Shown here piece by piece: positions 1 to 11,758 of a DNA stretch of 64,000 bases. The notes under the pieces are model-generated. The model did not search any database. It saw only the letters and a list, made by a program, of their open reading frames with translations, and had not been told where the DNA came from. Origin of the DNA: Yamagishiella unicocca (Eukaryota; Chlorophyta; Chlorophyceae; Chlamydomonadales; Volvocaceae); the NCBI GenBank assembly GCA_003116995.1, contig BDSL01000140.1, forward strand, positions 146,068 to 210,067, written 5' to 3'. Within the stretch, counting starts at the first letter, position 1; every line of letters starts with the position of its first letter. Both the position numbers and the translations under genes were made by a program.

Positions 1-257
1 TCAGCGGCTCCATCACGCACCGTAGCGCCTAGCCGGCGTTGCATTGACTGCAACGGACACCCGAATTACCGTAACTGCGATGGATACCACCTTTCACCCT
101 TCCACCTGTCGGTAGCGGCAAGCGTACCGGTGTCCCGCCGCTGCTCCTGCACCACCTCCCCGCTCACCTGGGCATCCCCATCCAGCCCTGCGGCTCGACA
201 TAACGTCCGCCCACCCCGGCCCGCTTCCACGCGCCCTTCCACGCGCCCCTGCTGCAG
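1..257. other. Unassigned edge, probably intron of the POLQ-like gene
   Basis: No exon can be supported here. The stretch just before the acceptor at 255-257 is pyrimidine-rich and ends in GCTGCAG, as an intron end would, so most or all of it is probably intron of the polymerase gene whose exons follow. Upstream polymerase exons must lie outside the window. Confidence 0.4.
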
Positions 258-1117
258 GTCGTGGAGGAGTGCCGCGGCTGCGGCCACATCGTCACCCTCA
301 TGGGTCGCCGGCGCTACTTCCCCCGCATCAACGAGCGCAGCTCCAAGGAGGCGCGCAGCCAGCGAGCACAGGTCCGGCCGAGGAGTCTCACGCGCATGTG
401 CGCTGCGCAGCAGCACTGCGTCGCTGCGTGTGTCCGTCCATTGGATGCCTTTGGCGCGCAGTGCCTTGCAACCCGTTCCTCCCGATGCCGCCTCCCTCCC
501 GTGAGCGCGCGGTCTTCCTTGCAACCTCCCCTGAGCGCGTTCCCGGTCCGCTCCGGAACCCCACCCCCCCGCAGGCCGAGCGCCAGGCCGTCAATAGTGT
601 CTGCCAGGGCAGCGCTGCGGACCTGGTCAAGGCCGCCATGATATCGCTGCAGCGGCGCCTGGCGGCGGAAGGGCTGGCGGGCAGGGTCCGAATGGTGCTC
701 ATGGTCAGTAGGGTGGGCGTGAGCGCAACCGGAGCGGCGTCCGCGCTTTCCATAAGCGGGGTATTGCTGTGATCCATACGCCATGGAATATCCACAACTG
801 ACGGGGTGTGATCGTGTCAAGGCTGAGCTCATGTCTCGAGGTGCTCCAGGTCCGAGATCCCGCGTTGGTGGCTTGCCTTACGGCACACACCTCACACACA
901 CAGACACACATCCGTTGCCCCCGGCGGCCTCCAGGTCCACGACGAGCTGGTGCTTGAAGTGGAGGCACAGCTGCTGCCGGCGGTGGCTGCGCTGGTGCAG
1001 CAAATACTAGAAGGCGAGGTGGCGCTGGCGGTGCCGACGCCGGTCAAACTGAGCGCAGGGCCCTCGTGGGGGCAGCTCGAGGAGTACCAGCCGCCTCAGC
1101 AACGGCAACCAAGCTAA
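258..1117 (+). CDS. POLQ: Family A DNA polymerase, theta-like, C-terminal exons (5' partial)
   Basis: Three exons in one frame: 258-371, 575-703 and 935-1117 (stop TAA 1115-1117). The protein carries the end of a family A polymerase palm. The first exon has the GRRRYFP segment; the second has AERQAVN followed by QGSAAD; the third has motif C as VHDELVLEV with the catalytic HDE, and ends with GPSWGQLEEY. The GPSWG ending fits DNA polymerase theta (end joining repair; TEBICHI in plants) better than bacterial or plastid Pol I-like enzymes, and the ARSQRAQ|AERQ spacing is also theta-like. That subfamily call is by resemblance of the last 140 residues only. The helicase and central parts, if present, lie to the left of the window. 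The two seen donors are GTCCGG and GTCAGT, the first weak. A TGTAA at 1761-1765 is the first good poly(A) signal downstream. Confidence 0.8.
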
Positions 1118-2295
1118 AGAGTATGGTGAATCCTTGTGCCACATGCATCTTCCAAGAGCTTTGTCATGCTCGCTGCGAAGGCATCAAAGCAGGTTGCTCG
1201 TGACCCAGATACGTCGTTGGGGCAGTAGTGCGAGTACGGCAGCAGTGATTCTAGCCTAAGCAGGATGGGGGGATGACGGTGATCACGAACCAGAATGATT
1301 GCGTTTGTCATCGCGTAATGTGAATAAATGTGAAGAATTGTCGGACGTGAGTATCGTGGAAATCCAAGCCATGCGTCCCGGGGATCTGACGCCTGTGGTT
1401 TGGGCTGCTGGAACCGGCATGGCCGCGCAGTTCTAGCGTTAAGCTACATGCCGAAATCCCACCATGCTCTATCCGAAGTTTCGTGTATCTGCTGCGTTAC
1501 GGACGGTCCCTAGATCAAAGTCAGTATGCTCGCGCCGTGCGGTGTGGAAGGTAGTTATTGTGGTGGCCGGTTAGGTTTGTCATCCTTGATTTTTCATCGT
1601 GTACGGTCTCCGTGCCCAGCCAACAATCAACAAGCGGCGGAGGTAGCACCTGCCCCCGAGCACAAGGGGGCTCCGTCCCACATGTCGGGGGAAAAGGAAG
1701 TATGCAGTCAGCGGCGGACAGGCCCGTTCGTGACACTGGCCGCACAGGTATCCTTGGCTGTGTAATGACCGGAAAAAAACCAACCCCGGCCCAACTGCCA
1801 TAACCCATGAGCTTTCCCGCGAAAAAACAATTTGCGTTTTGTGCAGGCAACATACCGCAATGACGCCAAATGGACTGGCAAAAACGGCGTCAAAAACAGC
1901 GACCGGCGGGCGCTACACGACCGGCAAAACATCCCCAAAAAATAAACCGTTGCTCACACCTCTCGCAGTAAGTGGATACACTGCATGCATCGTACAGTTG
2001 GTATCACATCTAGGCGTCGCGAAAATTAAACAAACGGCCGCAGCTGTACGACATCACCGCCCTAGATGGGGACCACAAAAATACTTCGACTCCTCCATTC
2101 GTCTCATTCGCGCCGTAAACCTTCGCGCCACCAAATGTAGCACGTTAGCACAACATCACCCACACGATTATCTTCTTTTCCGCCTAACCCATCTCCTTAA
2201 AGCCCCAGCACCTGCGCGCACCTAGCTCGGCCCAATTCTTCAGCTTCCATCCAAGCCGTAATCCTGGCAACCAAAGTTTACCTTGAACAGAGCCC
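1118..2295. other. Convergent 3' region of the polymerase and hydrolase genes
   Basis: The segment lies between two stop codons facing each other. It is less GC-rich than the coding DNA and has no exon-like frame. It should hold both 3' UTRs. TGTAA occurs on the + strand at 1761-1765; no TGTAA was found on the - strand for the hydrolase. Confidence 0.5.
1761..1765 (+). terminator. TGTAA poly(A) signal, polymerase gene
   Basis: TGTAA is the usual poly(A) signal of volvocine algae. This copy lies about 645 nt after the polymerase stop, so the assignment rests on position only. Confidence 0.4.
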
Positions 2296-5144
2296 TCAGT
2301 CGGCGGAGGGCGCGGCGGGGGCCGCTGCCGCGACCACCCCATCCACAGCCGCCGCTGCCACCGGCTGGGCCGCCGGGTGTGCCGCCTCCGCGGGTGCGTC
2401 CTCCACCACCGGCAGCACCGCCGCAGCTGCCACAGCCTGCGCCGCCACAGCGACGGGCGCCGCCACAGCGACGGGCGCCGCCACCTCGGCGCACGTGGGC
2501 AGCCCCGCCATGACCTTCTCCAGCCAGGGCAGCAGCTCCGCGTGGACCAGCTCGGGCTTGTCATCGTGCAGGCAGTGGCCCACGTCTGCGGATGAGTGGT
2601 GGCGTTGGGTGGTGGGGCGGAGATCGGCGCAGGCGTGTGCGAGGACTACCTGGCGCGTTGGACCGTAAGGCATATGGCATGGAGCTGTGTTCCTGAGGGA
2701 AAAGGAGCGCCGTACATGGGCAAGACTTACCCGGCAACATCGTGAACGTGGTGTCGGGACGGCGGCCGGGTAGCGCCTGCAAGAAGCGACCCACGGGTCC
2801 GTCCACGGGCGTGAGGGTGTCCTTGTCTCCCCACAGCACCAAGAGAGGGCCCTTGATGTCGGGCATGAGGTTCCAGGGCTTGGGACCAGGGGGACCTGGG
2901 CGCAGGGAGATGGGGCCGCAGGCAAGGGGTTTCGGGTTCACGAGTTTGGCGGATCTGCAGGAAGAGGACGCCACTTCACGCCGAATCCACTGCTAACGAA
3001 CACGCAACCGACCGCGCGGCCCCCTACCGACGTTGACCGGAGTCCTGTGGTGCGACCCATGGGTCTGCTGGACCATGGCCCTCGCTCCGTCTCTAGGCTG
3101 AAGCTGTCCTAATGTCACCATTTCTTGGCCGTCACAGCTGACAACGACCACGCGCTGCTCGCCGCCCTCACCCGTGATGACGCTCACAAACACCTCACGG
3201 GCCCCCGCGTCGCAGCTGGGGTCGTAGATGTCGTCCACCAGCGCGGCGTCCACGTTGGCGGGGTTGCTGTACACACCGTTCTGCAGAACCTTCTGGATGT
3301 TCTCCTTCGTCCTGCAGCGCATCGCAGCCCACAGCACACGGACCGGATTAGCATTTGCCCCTGGACGCCCTTTCCCGGCAACGTCGATTGTCGGGGCGCC
3401 CTGAGAAGCAAGCGATGGGAGTGAACAGCGCGCAACAGATACCTGGCCGCAGCCTTACTACCGGTCCTTCCCCCGCTACCTCCCACCTGCACCCCGCGCT
3501 TAGCCTGCCCTGCCCTGCCAACCCTTGAACAACCAGCCCCAGCCCCAACCCGAGGTATGACCTCAGCCTGCCCGCCGCCGCCCGCCCGACTCCGCGTCTA
3601 CCTGAAGTTGTTGAACAGCGAGCCGCTGACTGCGGGAATGGACAGCAGGAAGTCGATGAACAGCAGCACCGGGTACAAGGCCAGGATGCGCCAGTCGCCG
3701 ATAACGCCCTTGTTGTTCATGGCGCCAGCGGAGTTGAGCAGCACGGTACCGCGCACGGCGTCGGGCGGAGAGACGGCGTTGGCCTGCGGGAGGAAAGGGG
3801 GAGACGGCGGGGGGCGATGTAAGGGCGCCGCGGGCTCTTGGTGACGAGGACGGCGGCGCAGAGGGCCTTACGCCCCTGTGTCGCATAAACAGCGACACAG
3901 TTTAGTACTGGCTGTGCGGAACTTGGGCCCGGATTGCATGTGCCATCGCAGCGATCGTGGCCTGTCAGAAGCGGAGGGGAACGGCACTGGCACCCCTGAG
4001 CGGTCCGCCACATGCACCAGGAAGTTGCCGCCGACCCGCTGTCGGGCGAATCAGCCGGCCGTTTACTTCCGTACCAAACGAGTCGTCACCTCTACCAATA
4101 GAGTCACCCACCATAAGGCACGCCAGCGCTCCGATGGAGTTGCCCATCAGCACCACCGGCTTGCCGTCCATGAACTCAGAGCTGAAGTCCACCAGCAGGT
4201 CCCGCCACAACTCCATACTGCGAGTCGGGGGCGTGTGGGGGGGGGGGAGAGGGGCGCGTTTCAAGGTGTGCAGGGGGCGGGAGAGGGGTGGAATGGGGTG
4301 CAAACCGAGGGTGACAATCGGCAACGTTGCGGGCAGGGTTCCAGTCGGCAGAAAGTGCATCGGTACTCGCTGAACGATGGCTCTGGGAACAGAACGGTAC
4401 CGGCATGCTTGTCGCCGGCAGCCATTGCGTCGAGTAATGCCGTACATACTTGGTTTCTCCTTCGGTGGGGTCAAGGCCCGTTAAGGTATGCGATGTTGCA
4501 TGATCAGGCGATGGACACGGCAGCGGCAATGGCGATTAATCATGGATCAGAGGGTCCTGACGGTACGGCAGCTTGACGAAACATTACGGACCTGTATTGC
4601 CGAATGGGCTTCGACGAGCGACCAAATCCGAGGAGGTCAATAGCGTACACCTGGTTTTGGTTGGGGTGATGGCGAGTGGAAGGTAGGGGCAACCAAGCCC
4701 GCCTTCATTACCCCACAGAGTTGCATATTGAACCGCGCAGGACTGTTCGACGCCGAAGCCCACCTTGTACTTCTCCGCCAGCACGGGAATGTTGCGCCGG
4801 TAATGGAAAGATGACAGACCGAAGCCGTGCACCAGTAGGATAGGCTCACCACACCCGGCGGTCTTATAGTGAATGGTGTACCCGCGCCACTTCCAAAGGT
4901 GCGACGTCCAGCCGTAAGTACTGTCGGAGCCGCTGGAGGATAGCTCTGCGACCGGAGCGCTACCGGAGGCCGGGGATGCCGTCGACGCGAAAGGGTTGAC
5001 GCCATCGTCCGTGGCCGCGCACACACGAAGGCCTGCTGAACGGCGTGATGCATTCGATGGCTTCACATGACAAAAAGTCGCAGGTGCACGCTGCGTGCTT
5101 GCCCGACGACTGATGCCCCGATGAGCACTGTGCTGGAGCTGCAT
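2296..5144 (-). CDS. Plastid alpha/beta hydrolase, chlorophyll dephytylase (CLD1)-like
   Basis: Seven exons on the - strand: 4764-5144, 4592-4650, 4112-4217, 3602-3783, 3172-3311, 2731-2895, 2296-2585; 440 codons. The N-terminus (about 45 residues) is rich in Arg, Ser and Ala and acid-free at first, as a plastid transit peptide is. The fold is read from HGFGLSS (oxyanion loop), the nucleophile elbow GNSIGA (Ser about 174), an acid in WGDKD (Asp about 313/315) and GHCLHDD (His about 348). The run NSAGAMNNKGV, the ITGPPGPKP junction and the LTPVDGPVG run match plant CLD1, which removes phytol from chlorophyll during photosystem II repair. Pheophytinase and other plastid hydrolases of this superfamily are the alternatives. 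The last 75 residues are an Ala/Val/Pro tail not expected in the family. The start at 5144 is the first ATG after the TATA box at 5195-5202. Confidence 0.82.
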
Positions 5145-5474
5145 TTTGCCAGTGTCCACACTGTTCCGAGGAAGTAGTATGCAAATGACGACTGCTTATA
5201 TAACTTTATATGCCGTCCAGTGAAGGCGCATCAGAGGTGTTATGGGGTCCGCTCATTTTGGAATCCGACTTTACGACAAGTCCACCTTGGGCTTTGCAGC
5301 CAGGGGCCCCATTACCAAACACATTTTGCAACTTGTATGGAGATCCATATTCCAAAGTATTGGACTTTCTATATGCCCTTCATTGTACGCTTAGTCGCCC
5401 CAGCTGTCCGTCGGTGTCGCAACGCGTCGGGAGCGTCGTTGCATACGAAACGAGCTGAGCGCATCTGAATTAGG
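5145..5474. promoter_or_regulatory. Divergent promoter region between hydrolase and coiled-coil gene
   Basis: 330 bp separate the two start codons, which point away from each other. The DNA is clearly more AT-rich than its flanks. A TATA box for the hydrolase side is listed separately; no convincing TATA box was found for the + strand gene. Confidence 0.55.
5195..5202 (-). promoter_or_regulatory. TATA box of the hydrolase gene
   Basis: The - strand reads TATATAAG here, about 50 nt before the chosen ATG at 5144. That places a transcript start near 5165-5170 and a very short 5' UTR. Confidence 0.55.
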
Positions 5475-8400
5475 ATGAGGCAATCAAATAGGCGGAGCAG
5501 CAGTCTCCAACGCAGCAACCGTGCTGGGTCAGCAAAGCGGGGACCTCGCGCCAGCACGCCGTCTCGGCGCTTATCAGATCTTCCAGAACGCCCTGCATGG
5601 GATGTGAGAGACTTTTCTTGTGCAGACGACGCTGTATGACAACCTCGCATCGTGCGACAGTGACCGCTCTTCGCCGGGTTTCGCAGGCGACGTCCTCCAA
5701 CCTGGAAAAGTTTAAGCTTTCTTCCGAAGAACAGGTGCTAAACCATACGTAGCTGACGTTATGCACTCGGCGATACATTGTTGTGCACGCCACGCCATTT
5801 TCGCGGTTACCGTCGCAGGAGCGGCGCAAGGCCTCCCGTGTCTCCAAGAATCGCCCCTTGGGTTCCGATACTAGGCGGAGCTTCGTGGAGGGTGAGCAGC
5901 TCCTGAGGAACGGAACTTGGACGGGCGTCATGGCGTGCACGTGAGCGGCATGACTAAGCACCCACCGCGTCCATGACCACTACCTGATGCATCTGAACGA
6001 ACCCCTCCGCAGAGTCCTGGCCAACCCCCCCCACCCTAGCCCCACACCCTAGCTCCGCCCCACCCCTCCGCTACTTGCTGCCTCTCACGCTACAGCTTGG
6101 GCCAAGCATGTCACCACCAACGTGCTTCAGGAGGATACGCAAAACGACCAGGACCTCCCGCGCAGCACCTCTCCAGCGGGAAACCTGCCCATCAACTACG
6201 GCAACGTCGTGGAGATGCTCCGAAAGTCACCCGCAGTGCCCGGGGTGAGGGTCATCTCCGCATCCAACCCAGGCGCCCCAGCCGCCGCCGCCGCATCCCC
6301 CGCAACCCTGAATAGAGGTGGGCTGGCGGGACAAGGTCCCAGCAGCTCCAGTACCGGCACCTCGGGGAACGCTACGCTCAGCCCAGGGACTCTAGGCCAC
6401 CGGGCTTCCTCCTCGCTCTCCCCGGAGCCCAGCGTTGCGCCGCTCTCGACACACGGCTTCGGGGCGACAGTAGGGGGCTGGGCTGCAGCCGTGGACCGGA
6501 GCGCGAAGGCGGGACTCCAGGCGGCGGAGGGGCCGGAGCTGGCGTACGACAGCCGCCGCGTGCAGAAGCAGCAACCTGGAGCCGGCTTGGCGATGAACAA
6601 GGGAAGAGCAGCGGAGGCGGGCAGCGCTGATAGCGGCGGGTCGTTGCACCGGGGAGAGCTCAGCGTCGCGCCGGTGACGCTGCGGCCGAGGTAAGGTGGA
6701 CTACACCTCCTAGCCCGAAGCTTGTAGGGGCACGGGTGGCGGCAAGCGACCCTAGACGCGCGGGTCGCCCGCATTGGGCATGTGCCCTGGGAGTGTGGGT
6801 ACAATTCGTCCAACGTAACAGCCTTCCCATCGTGTCCGTAGTGGCTACGTGTCAGCATGGATCGCACGAATCGCACTCGTCGCCACGCCAGGTGTCAAGG
6901 TCGTTTGCATGAGGGTCAAAGGATGGAACCCTCGTGGTGGTGTTGCTACAGGTTCAATTCGGCGGACGCCACAACCATCATTGCATTCGGTGGCGACAGC
7001 GACTCTGAGGATGAGGACGAGGCCGACGGCGGTCAGGATGGCAGCTCTGGGCCCATGCTGAACGGAGCTGGCGAGGCCGACCCGGTAACAGCAGCCTTTG
7101 AAGCCGCGCTCTTCGGCCACGGGATCGCGGGAACCTCCAGCGGAGAGGCCGCGGCGGGCGGTATGTCCTTCGCGTGGGCCTCCAGCCCCAGGACCACCTC
7201 GCTCATTGAGAATGCCCCGGTGGGTGCAGGAGGCGGGCATCGGCATCCAGTATCCAGGGCATTAGTTGTATCATTCAGGGTCAGGCGACGTGCGGGGTTG
7301 TCCAGCTGGACCCCACCTGTGATGACTGACTGCATGACGCCGACGCGCTGAAGCTCCACCTGATACCTGATGCATGATATCCTAGTTGCGGTGTTGTGGA
7401 AGGGCCCGTGGCGAGTCTATGTGCTTCTGTCCGTCCACCAGCGCGCTCAGGAGGACGTGGAGCGGCGGCTGCGCCTTCTGGAGACGACCCTGGCCACCAG
7501 CACGGCTGGCGGAGGCTCAGTGCTGCATGAAGACCTGGCAGATATGCGGCGGGAGCTGCACAAGGTAGGTACCAGCACGGAGCTGTGCTCTGAGCATGCT
7601 GTTGGTAGTTCTAGAAGGTTAATAATAATAATAATATTACGCCGGCCGGAGCCTGGCGTGTATTAAGGGGGTGGGGAACTGAGGGGCGGACTCCGCCCCT
7701 ATATGCCCGTACCACCGGGTAGCAGGGTTACAATGCGATGGGCGTTCTTGCACTGGGACTCGGAAAAGCAATGCAACCCTCCGGTGCACAGTGTCTGGTT
7801 CGGGATTTCCGGGGGGCTGGCGGAGCACCCAGGCGCGGGTTGGAGGCTTTCGTTTCGCTTGACCGCACATGACGCCCTTGTCAGCAGTTGGCAGTTGTGG
7901 CAAAAAATACCTTCGCGGGGAAACCAATGCAATACTTCCCCACCTTCGGCCCCCCACCTTTGCAATACACGCCCCCTTGTCTCTGGTCGCACCACCCAGC
8001 GCCCCTGGTCAACCTCTCACTCCGCAAGCAACTTGTCGGGGCGCGCAGGTCCAGCAGGACAATGCCAAGCTGCGGCAAGAGCTGGGCGCCTTCTCCAGCC
8101 ACGCAAGTGCGCTCCTCACCCAGCTGCAGGTACGGGCCGAACCGCTGGTGGGGGTGAGCAAGTGATGGTGAGCTGGGCACCCATGGGTTCATGTACGGTA
8201 TCGCATGTAGCTTCAGAGCTTCCTCACTTCGTCACGCTGTCAAGCAGTCGTCCGACCACCTACGGTCCGTCCGACCCACTGCCTGACCCGTCCGCCCTCA
8301 CCCTACATCCACGGCACAGGCGCAAGTTCAACAGCTGCTCCGCCCCTCCGCCGGAGCTCCCGCGGCGGCACCACCGCAGCCCCACATCCGACAGCACCCA

Positions 8401-9622
8401 CCACTGCCGCTGCAGCAGCAGCCGCAGCAGCCGGCGGCAGCTGCACCACCCGCATCCATTCCCACGACGACAGCGACTTACAGCCTCGGTCCTGGTCTGA
8501 GCCACGTCATGTACAACGGCCACACGCAATCGCAGCAACATGCACCGCAGTCTGCGCTGCAGATGCCGCTCCCGGAAGCGCAGTCAGTCGCGCGTCGGAA
8601 TATATTTGCAGACCTGGACATCTCCGCCATCCGGCCGTTGGGCCCGGCGTCCGCCAGGGCCGGCCGCGGCGAGGGGACCGGCGCTGCATCGACGCCCCAC
8701 GCAGCCTATGCTGCCGGCAGCGGTCGTCCAGTAGTGGAGCCCGCGTCGTCACCGCTAATCGACGTGGCCGCTGCGCCATACACTATGCATTCCTTTCCAG
8801 CGGACAACCTTGACGAAGCAGACGTCGCCCTCCCATCCTTTGCAGCATTCAGGTGCGGGAGTTTTACGTAAGGGGGAACTTGGAGGAACCCCCGAGGGCC
8901 GACCAGCAGACAGGCGAAAGGAAGAGTCTAATCTTGCGAAATGAGTGTGACCATCCGCGGCACTTGGTGATTGCAGCGTTGCACTTGATCATGGCGCCAT
9001 GCTTGGCCTTTGGCTTCTAATTATGACTTCGCTTCCCTATCTCGAGCCCACCTGCAGGCGCTCAGCCGGCACCGCGGCCTTCACATCTGCTCGACCGGTC
9101 GCTGGCGGCGCCCAGCCACCGTTCGTCTCGCCCAGCTTCCACCAGGGCGGCTCCAACGACGGATTCGGTGCGAGAGGTGGCGCAGCCGGCACGTCCCCGC
9201 CCGCCGCCGTGGCTGCGGTCCACTCGCGCTCCTTTCCCACCCAATATCAGCCGCGCAGCCTCGGTGGCGTGTTGGTTCGTACGGGCCCGAACACCGTACC
9301 CAGCAGCGGTGGTGCGTCATCAGTCGCAAATGCGGCTGCCGCCTTCGCCGCCAGCACCACCAGCAGCGGCGCCTACGCTGCAGCGCTCTCAGCCAACGCG
9401 GTCGCCGCGGCAGCCACTGGCTCAGACGTCGCAGCGGCGAGCCTGGCGCGGGCGCATTCAGGGCTCCCGCAACCCCTGGTGTTCAGCATGGGGCCTGAGT
9501 TTAGGACACTGCGTGGCACAGGTCTGTCCGCGGACAACTCAATGTCCCTAAGCGCCCACACTGCGGCTGCGGCCGCTGGCCGCTCCAAAGCCTCTATCGC
9601 TGCGCCGGGTGTGGCTCGTTAA
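5475..9622 (+). CDS. Unknown protein with coiled coil and long low-complexity parts
   Basis: Eight exons keep one frame: 5475-5603, 5819-5891, 6096-6690, 6952-7219, 7442-7564, 8049-8129, 8320-8852, 9058-9622; 788 codons. I do not recognise the family. The N-terminus (about 45 residues) is strongly basic and rich in Ser and Arg. Residues 68-265 are Ser/Ala/Pro/Gly-rich. An acidic patch GDSDSEDEDEAD follows near 275. Residues about 358-435 (exons 5, 6 and the start of 7) show leucine and charged heptads, for example RRLRLLETTL, ELHKVQQDNAKLRQEL and LLTQLQAQVQQLL, and should form a coiled coil. The rest is Gln/Pro/Ala and Ser/Ala-rich. No membrane segment or signal peptide is seen. The basic start with acidic and coiled-coil parts would suit a scaffold, cytoskeletal or nuclear protein, but this is only a guess. 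The exon 5 acceptor could also be nine bases later (7451). Confidence 0.65.
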
Positions 9623-10158
9623 TGGAATGATGATGTCAGGCCTGATGGACGCAAACCAGGCTGACAGTGTCGCTGGGCGCAGCAGCATCAGGGCTGCAGA
9701 GGTGCAGGGCGCCGCAGCATCAGGGCTGTTGGGCTAGGGTCTGCGCCAAATCCGGGTGCATAGTGGCGGCGTGCGGAGTGGATTGATAAACGCATTGGCC
9801 GGCGCCAAGCGGCTGATGAGCGACCGTTGAGGCTATCACGTGCGTCCTGGCGCGTCAACGAGAGATCACGCCGCGGAGTGTGTTGTGGACGCGAGGTGGA
9901 GGGTACGCCGACTCTCACGACGCGCCATTGAGCCGTGTGGGTTTCGGGTTTCTTGGTGGTCGGAGTTTTCGACAACCCCTCTACTTGGTTGCACTCCCCG
10001 AGGGTGCGAAGGGTCTGTCAGTCGTTGGAGTGTAGTGGACTTTCGGTGGACTTTCGGTTTGGGGGTTTATGGGGTGGGTTGAGCTATCGCCAAGCCGATT
10101 AGCGGGGCGGCGAGGTTTTTTGTGGGCTGTGGACAGGTCGGACGGGTGTTCCGGACTT

Positions 10159-10163
10159 TGTAA
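10159..10163 (+). terminator. TGTAA poly(A) signal, coiled-coil gene
   Basis: TGTAA about 540 nt after the stop at 9622, a usual 3' UTR length for this group. Confidence 0.5.
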
Positions 10164-10527
10164 GTCGGTTGGAGGAGTCGTATTGCATCCCGATCCCGTC
10201 TCAGGGCCAGCGAACCAAAACGGCCCGGTAACTGGGGGGTAACCACGCGTCCTAAAGGGAATCCCTCTGCACGGGCCTGTCAGCCCTCAAATAGCCAGGT
10301 TCCCATCCTGTCTAGCATAGGATAAGATGGTACTGATGCGGGGGGTGGGGGGACGGGTTGGGCGCAACCGCATTGCTGAAACCCGGGTCTGATTGTTCCT
10401 GGACGCGCCTGGTTTTGCCTGGCTGCCAAACACGAGGGAAGGGGCCCGAACGACTCCGTACATGGTGTGAATCTGTTAATCGCTTTAAGCAACCATAACC
10501 GCTAAAGGAGTCCAACAAACGGCACGC

Positions 10528-10750
10528 TTTGCCTGCGGCGCGCTATCTGGAGGTGCTCAAACTGGATATTCGCTTGTTATCTGTGTCTTTAAGAAGACCG
10601 GGAAAAACGCACTTTGTTTGCGGCGCGCGTTCTGAAGGTACTCAAGTTGGGTGCTCGCTTGTTATCTGTGACATCGAGAAGACCGGCAAAAAATGCGCCA
10701 TTGTTTGCGGCGCGCTTTGCGACGGTGTCTTTTATGCCCATCTGCCTTCA
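10528..10750. repeat. Tandem repeat, about 86-bp unit, 2.5 copies
   Basis: The block that starts with GCGGCGCGC, contains CGCTTGTTATCTGTG and ends with AAGACCGG recurs at offsets of 85 and then 87 bp (GCGGCGCGC at about 10535, 10620 and 10707). The third copy decays after about 30 bp. No coding function is seen. Confidence 0.75.
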
Positions 10751-11031
10751 GGATACCGTCGAAACGCGCGCCGCAGTCGAAGCGCGCTTAATGCTGGATA
10801 CACCGTCCTTATTCCAGGCACGTTTCTACGGTCTTTCTGTCTACTTTCTTGCTCCAGTGTGGGTGGAGAGTTGACTCATGAAATGTCAGCAAACGGTTGC
10901 AGTGATAGGTTTTATCCAGGCCCGGAGAATATAACAGCGAATACAGAATGTCAACCTGTATTGATTGGTGTCGCAGTTGGGCATTAATTGTGTTTGGTCT
11001 TAAGCGACGTTAAGGGGCAACCCTAGAGGGC

Positions 11032-11064
11032 GGGGCCCCCCGGTGCGCTTCGCACCGGGGCCCC
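11032..11064. repeat. GC-rich inverted repeat (hairpin)
   Basis: GGGGCC...GGTGCG on the left pairs with CGCACCGGGGCCCC on the right around a 3-nt loop (CTT), with a 2-nt bulge in the C run. It lies in the intergenic space before the first carbonic anhydrase. Function unknown. Confidence 0.7.
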
Positions 11065-11608
11065 ACCCCCAAAAGCAAGAGTTAGATGTGTTTATGGGCC
11101 TAATGAAGGCTCACTTTATCCGACCAGCAGGTTAAGGGTCGGGCCCAGTCGGACCATTGCGCATTGCGCCTCCTCGCGAACGTAGTGATAACATGGATAA
11201 CGCCCAACATGGATAATTCTTAGTTGTGGTGCTACTGCCCATTGCAATGACATTAGTTTTGCGATTTGCGTCGGGCTGCTTCGCTTGCTAGCTGTCATGT
11301 TTCGTGTCTCCGCCTTCCGCATACCATACCTCCCATGCATGTCTACATGCGCGCTGGCGTTCCGTCTGCTTCGTTTTGCGAATGGAGATGTACATGTTGC
11401 ACGCTTGCCTTGTCACGTTGTCGGTGACAGACGCATAGGCGGACAGAAAGTGTAGTTTGCCCGTCTGTCACGTTGGTGCCCGGCTGAATGGACGTGAGCG
11501 AGTCCGTGTGGGTCTTGCCGCCTGCCCAATGATGCTGGTGAAAGTACATGTGTTTTTCGATGGCCGCCCGTTAAGCAGAGGTGCGGTTCGTGAAATTCCC
11601 GCGCCAAC

Positions 11609-11615
11609 TATATAA
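11609..11615 (+). promoter_or_regulatory. TATA box, carbonic anhydrase copy 1
   Basis: TATATAA within CAACTATATAACAG, a context repeated exactly at the second gene. It is about 500 nt before the ATG, so the 5' UTR is long or contains an intron that I could not place. Confidence 0.55.
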
Positions 11616-11675
11616 CAGGAGGCGTCGCTTGACATTATGTTTTGATTTCACGATCGCCCATTTCACACTGTCGGC

Positions 11676-11758
11676 TGCGGGACAAGTATTACCCCAAGTG
11701 TATTGAGACCCAATTTTGCGGGACAAGCATTACCCCAAGTGTATTGAGACCCACCCTC
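11676..11758. repeat. 41-bp direct tandem repeat downstream of the TATA box
   Basis: GCGGGACAAG, then ATTACCCCAAGTGTATTGAG occurs twice at an offset of 41 bp with one base changed. The second carbonic anhydrase unit keeps only the first few bases (GCGAGACAAG), so this duplication is private to unit 1. Confidence 0.75.

Noticed and set aside
5470..5961. 163-codon - strand frame
   Set aside because: It is antisense to exons 1 and 2 of the coiled-coil gene, whose junction phases and continuous + strand protein explain this region better.
6196..6876. 226-codon - strand frame
   Set aside because: Antisense shadow of exon 3 of the coiled-coil gene in GC-rich DNA.
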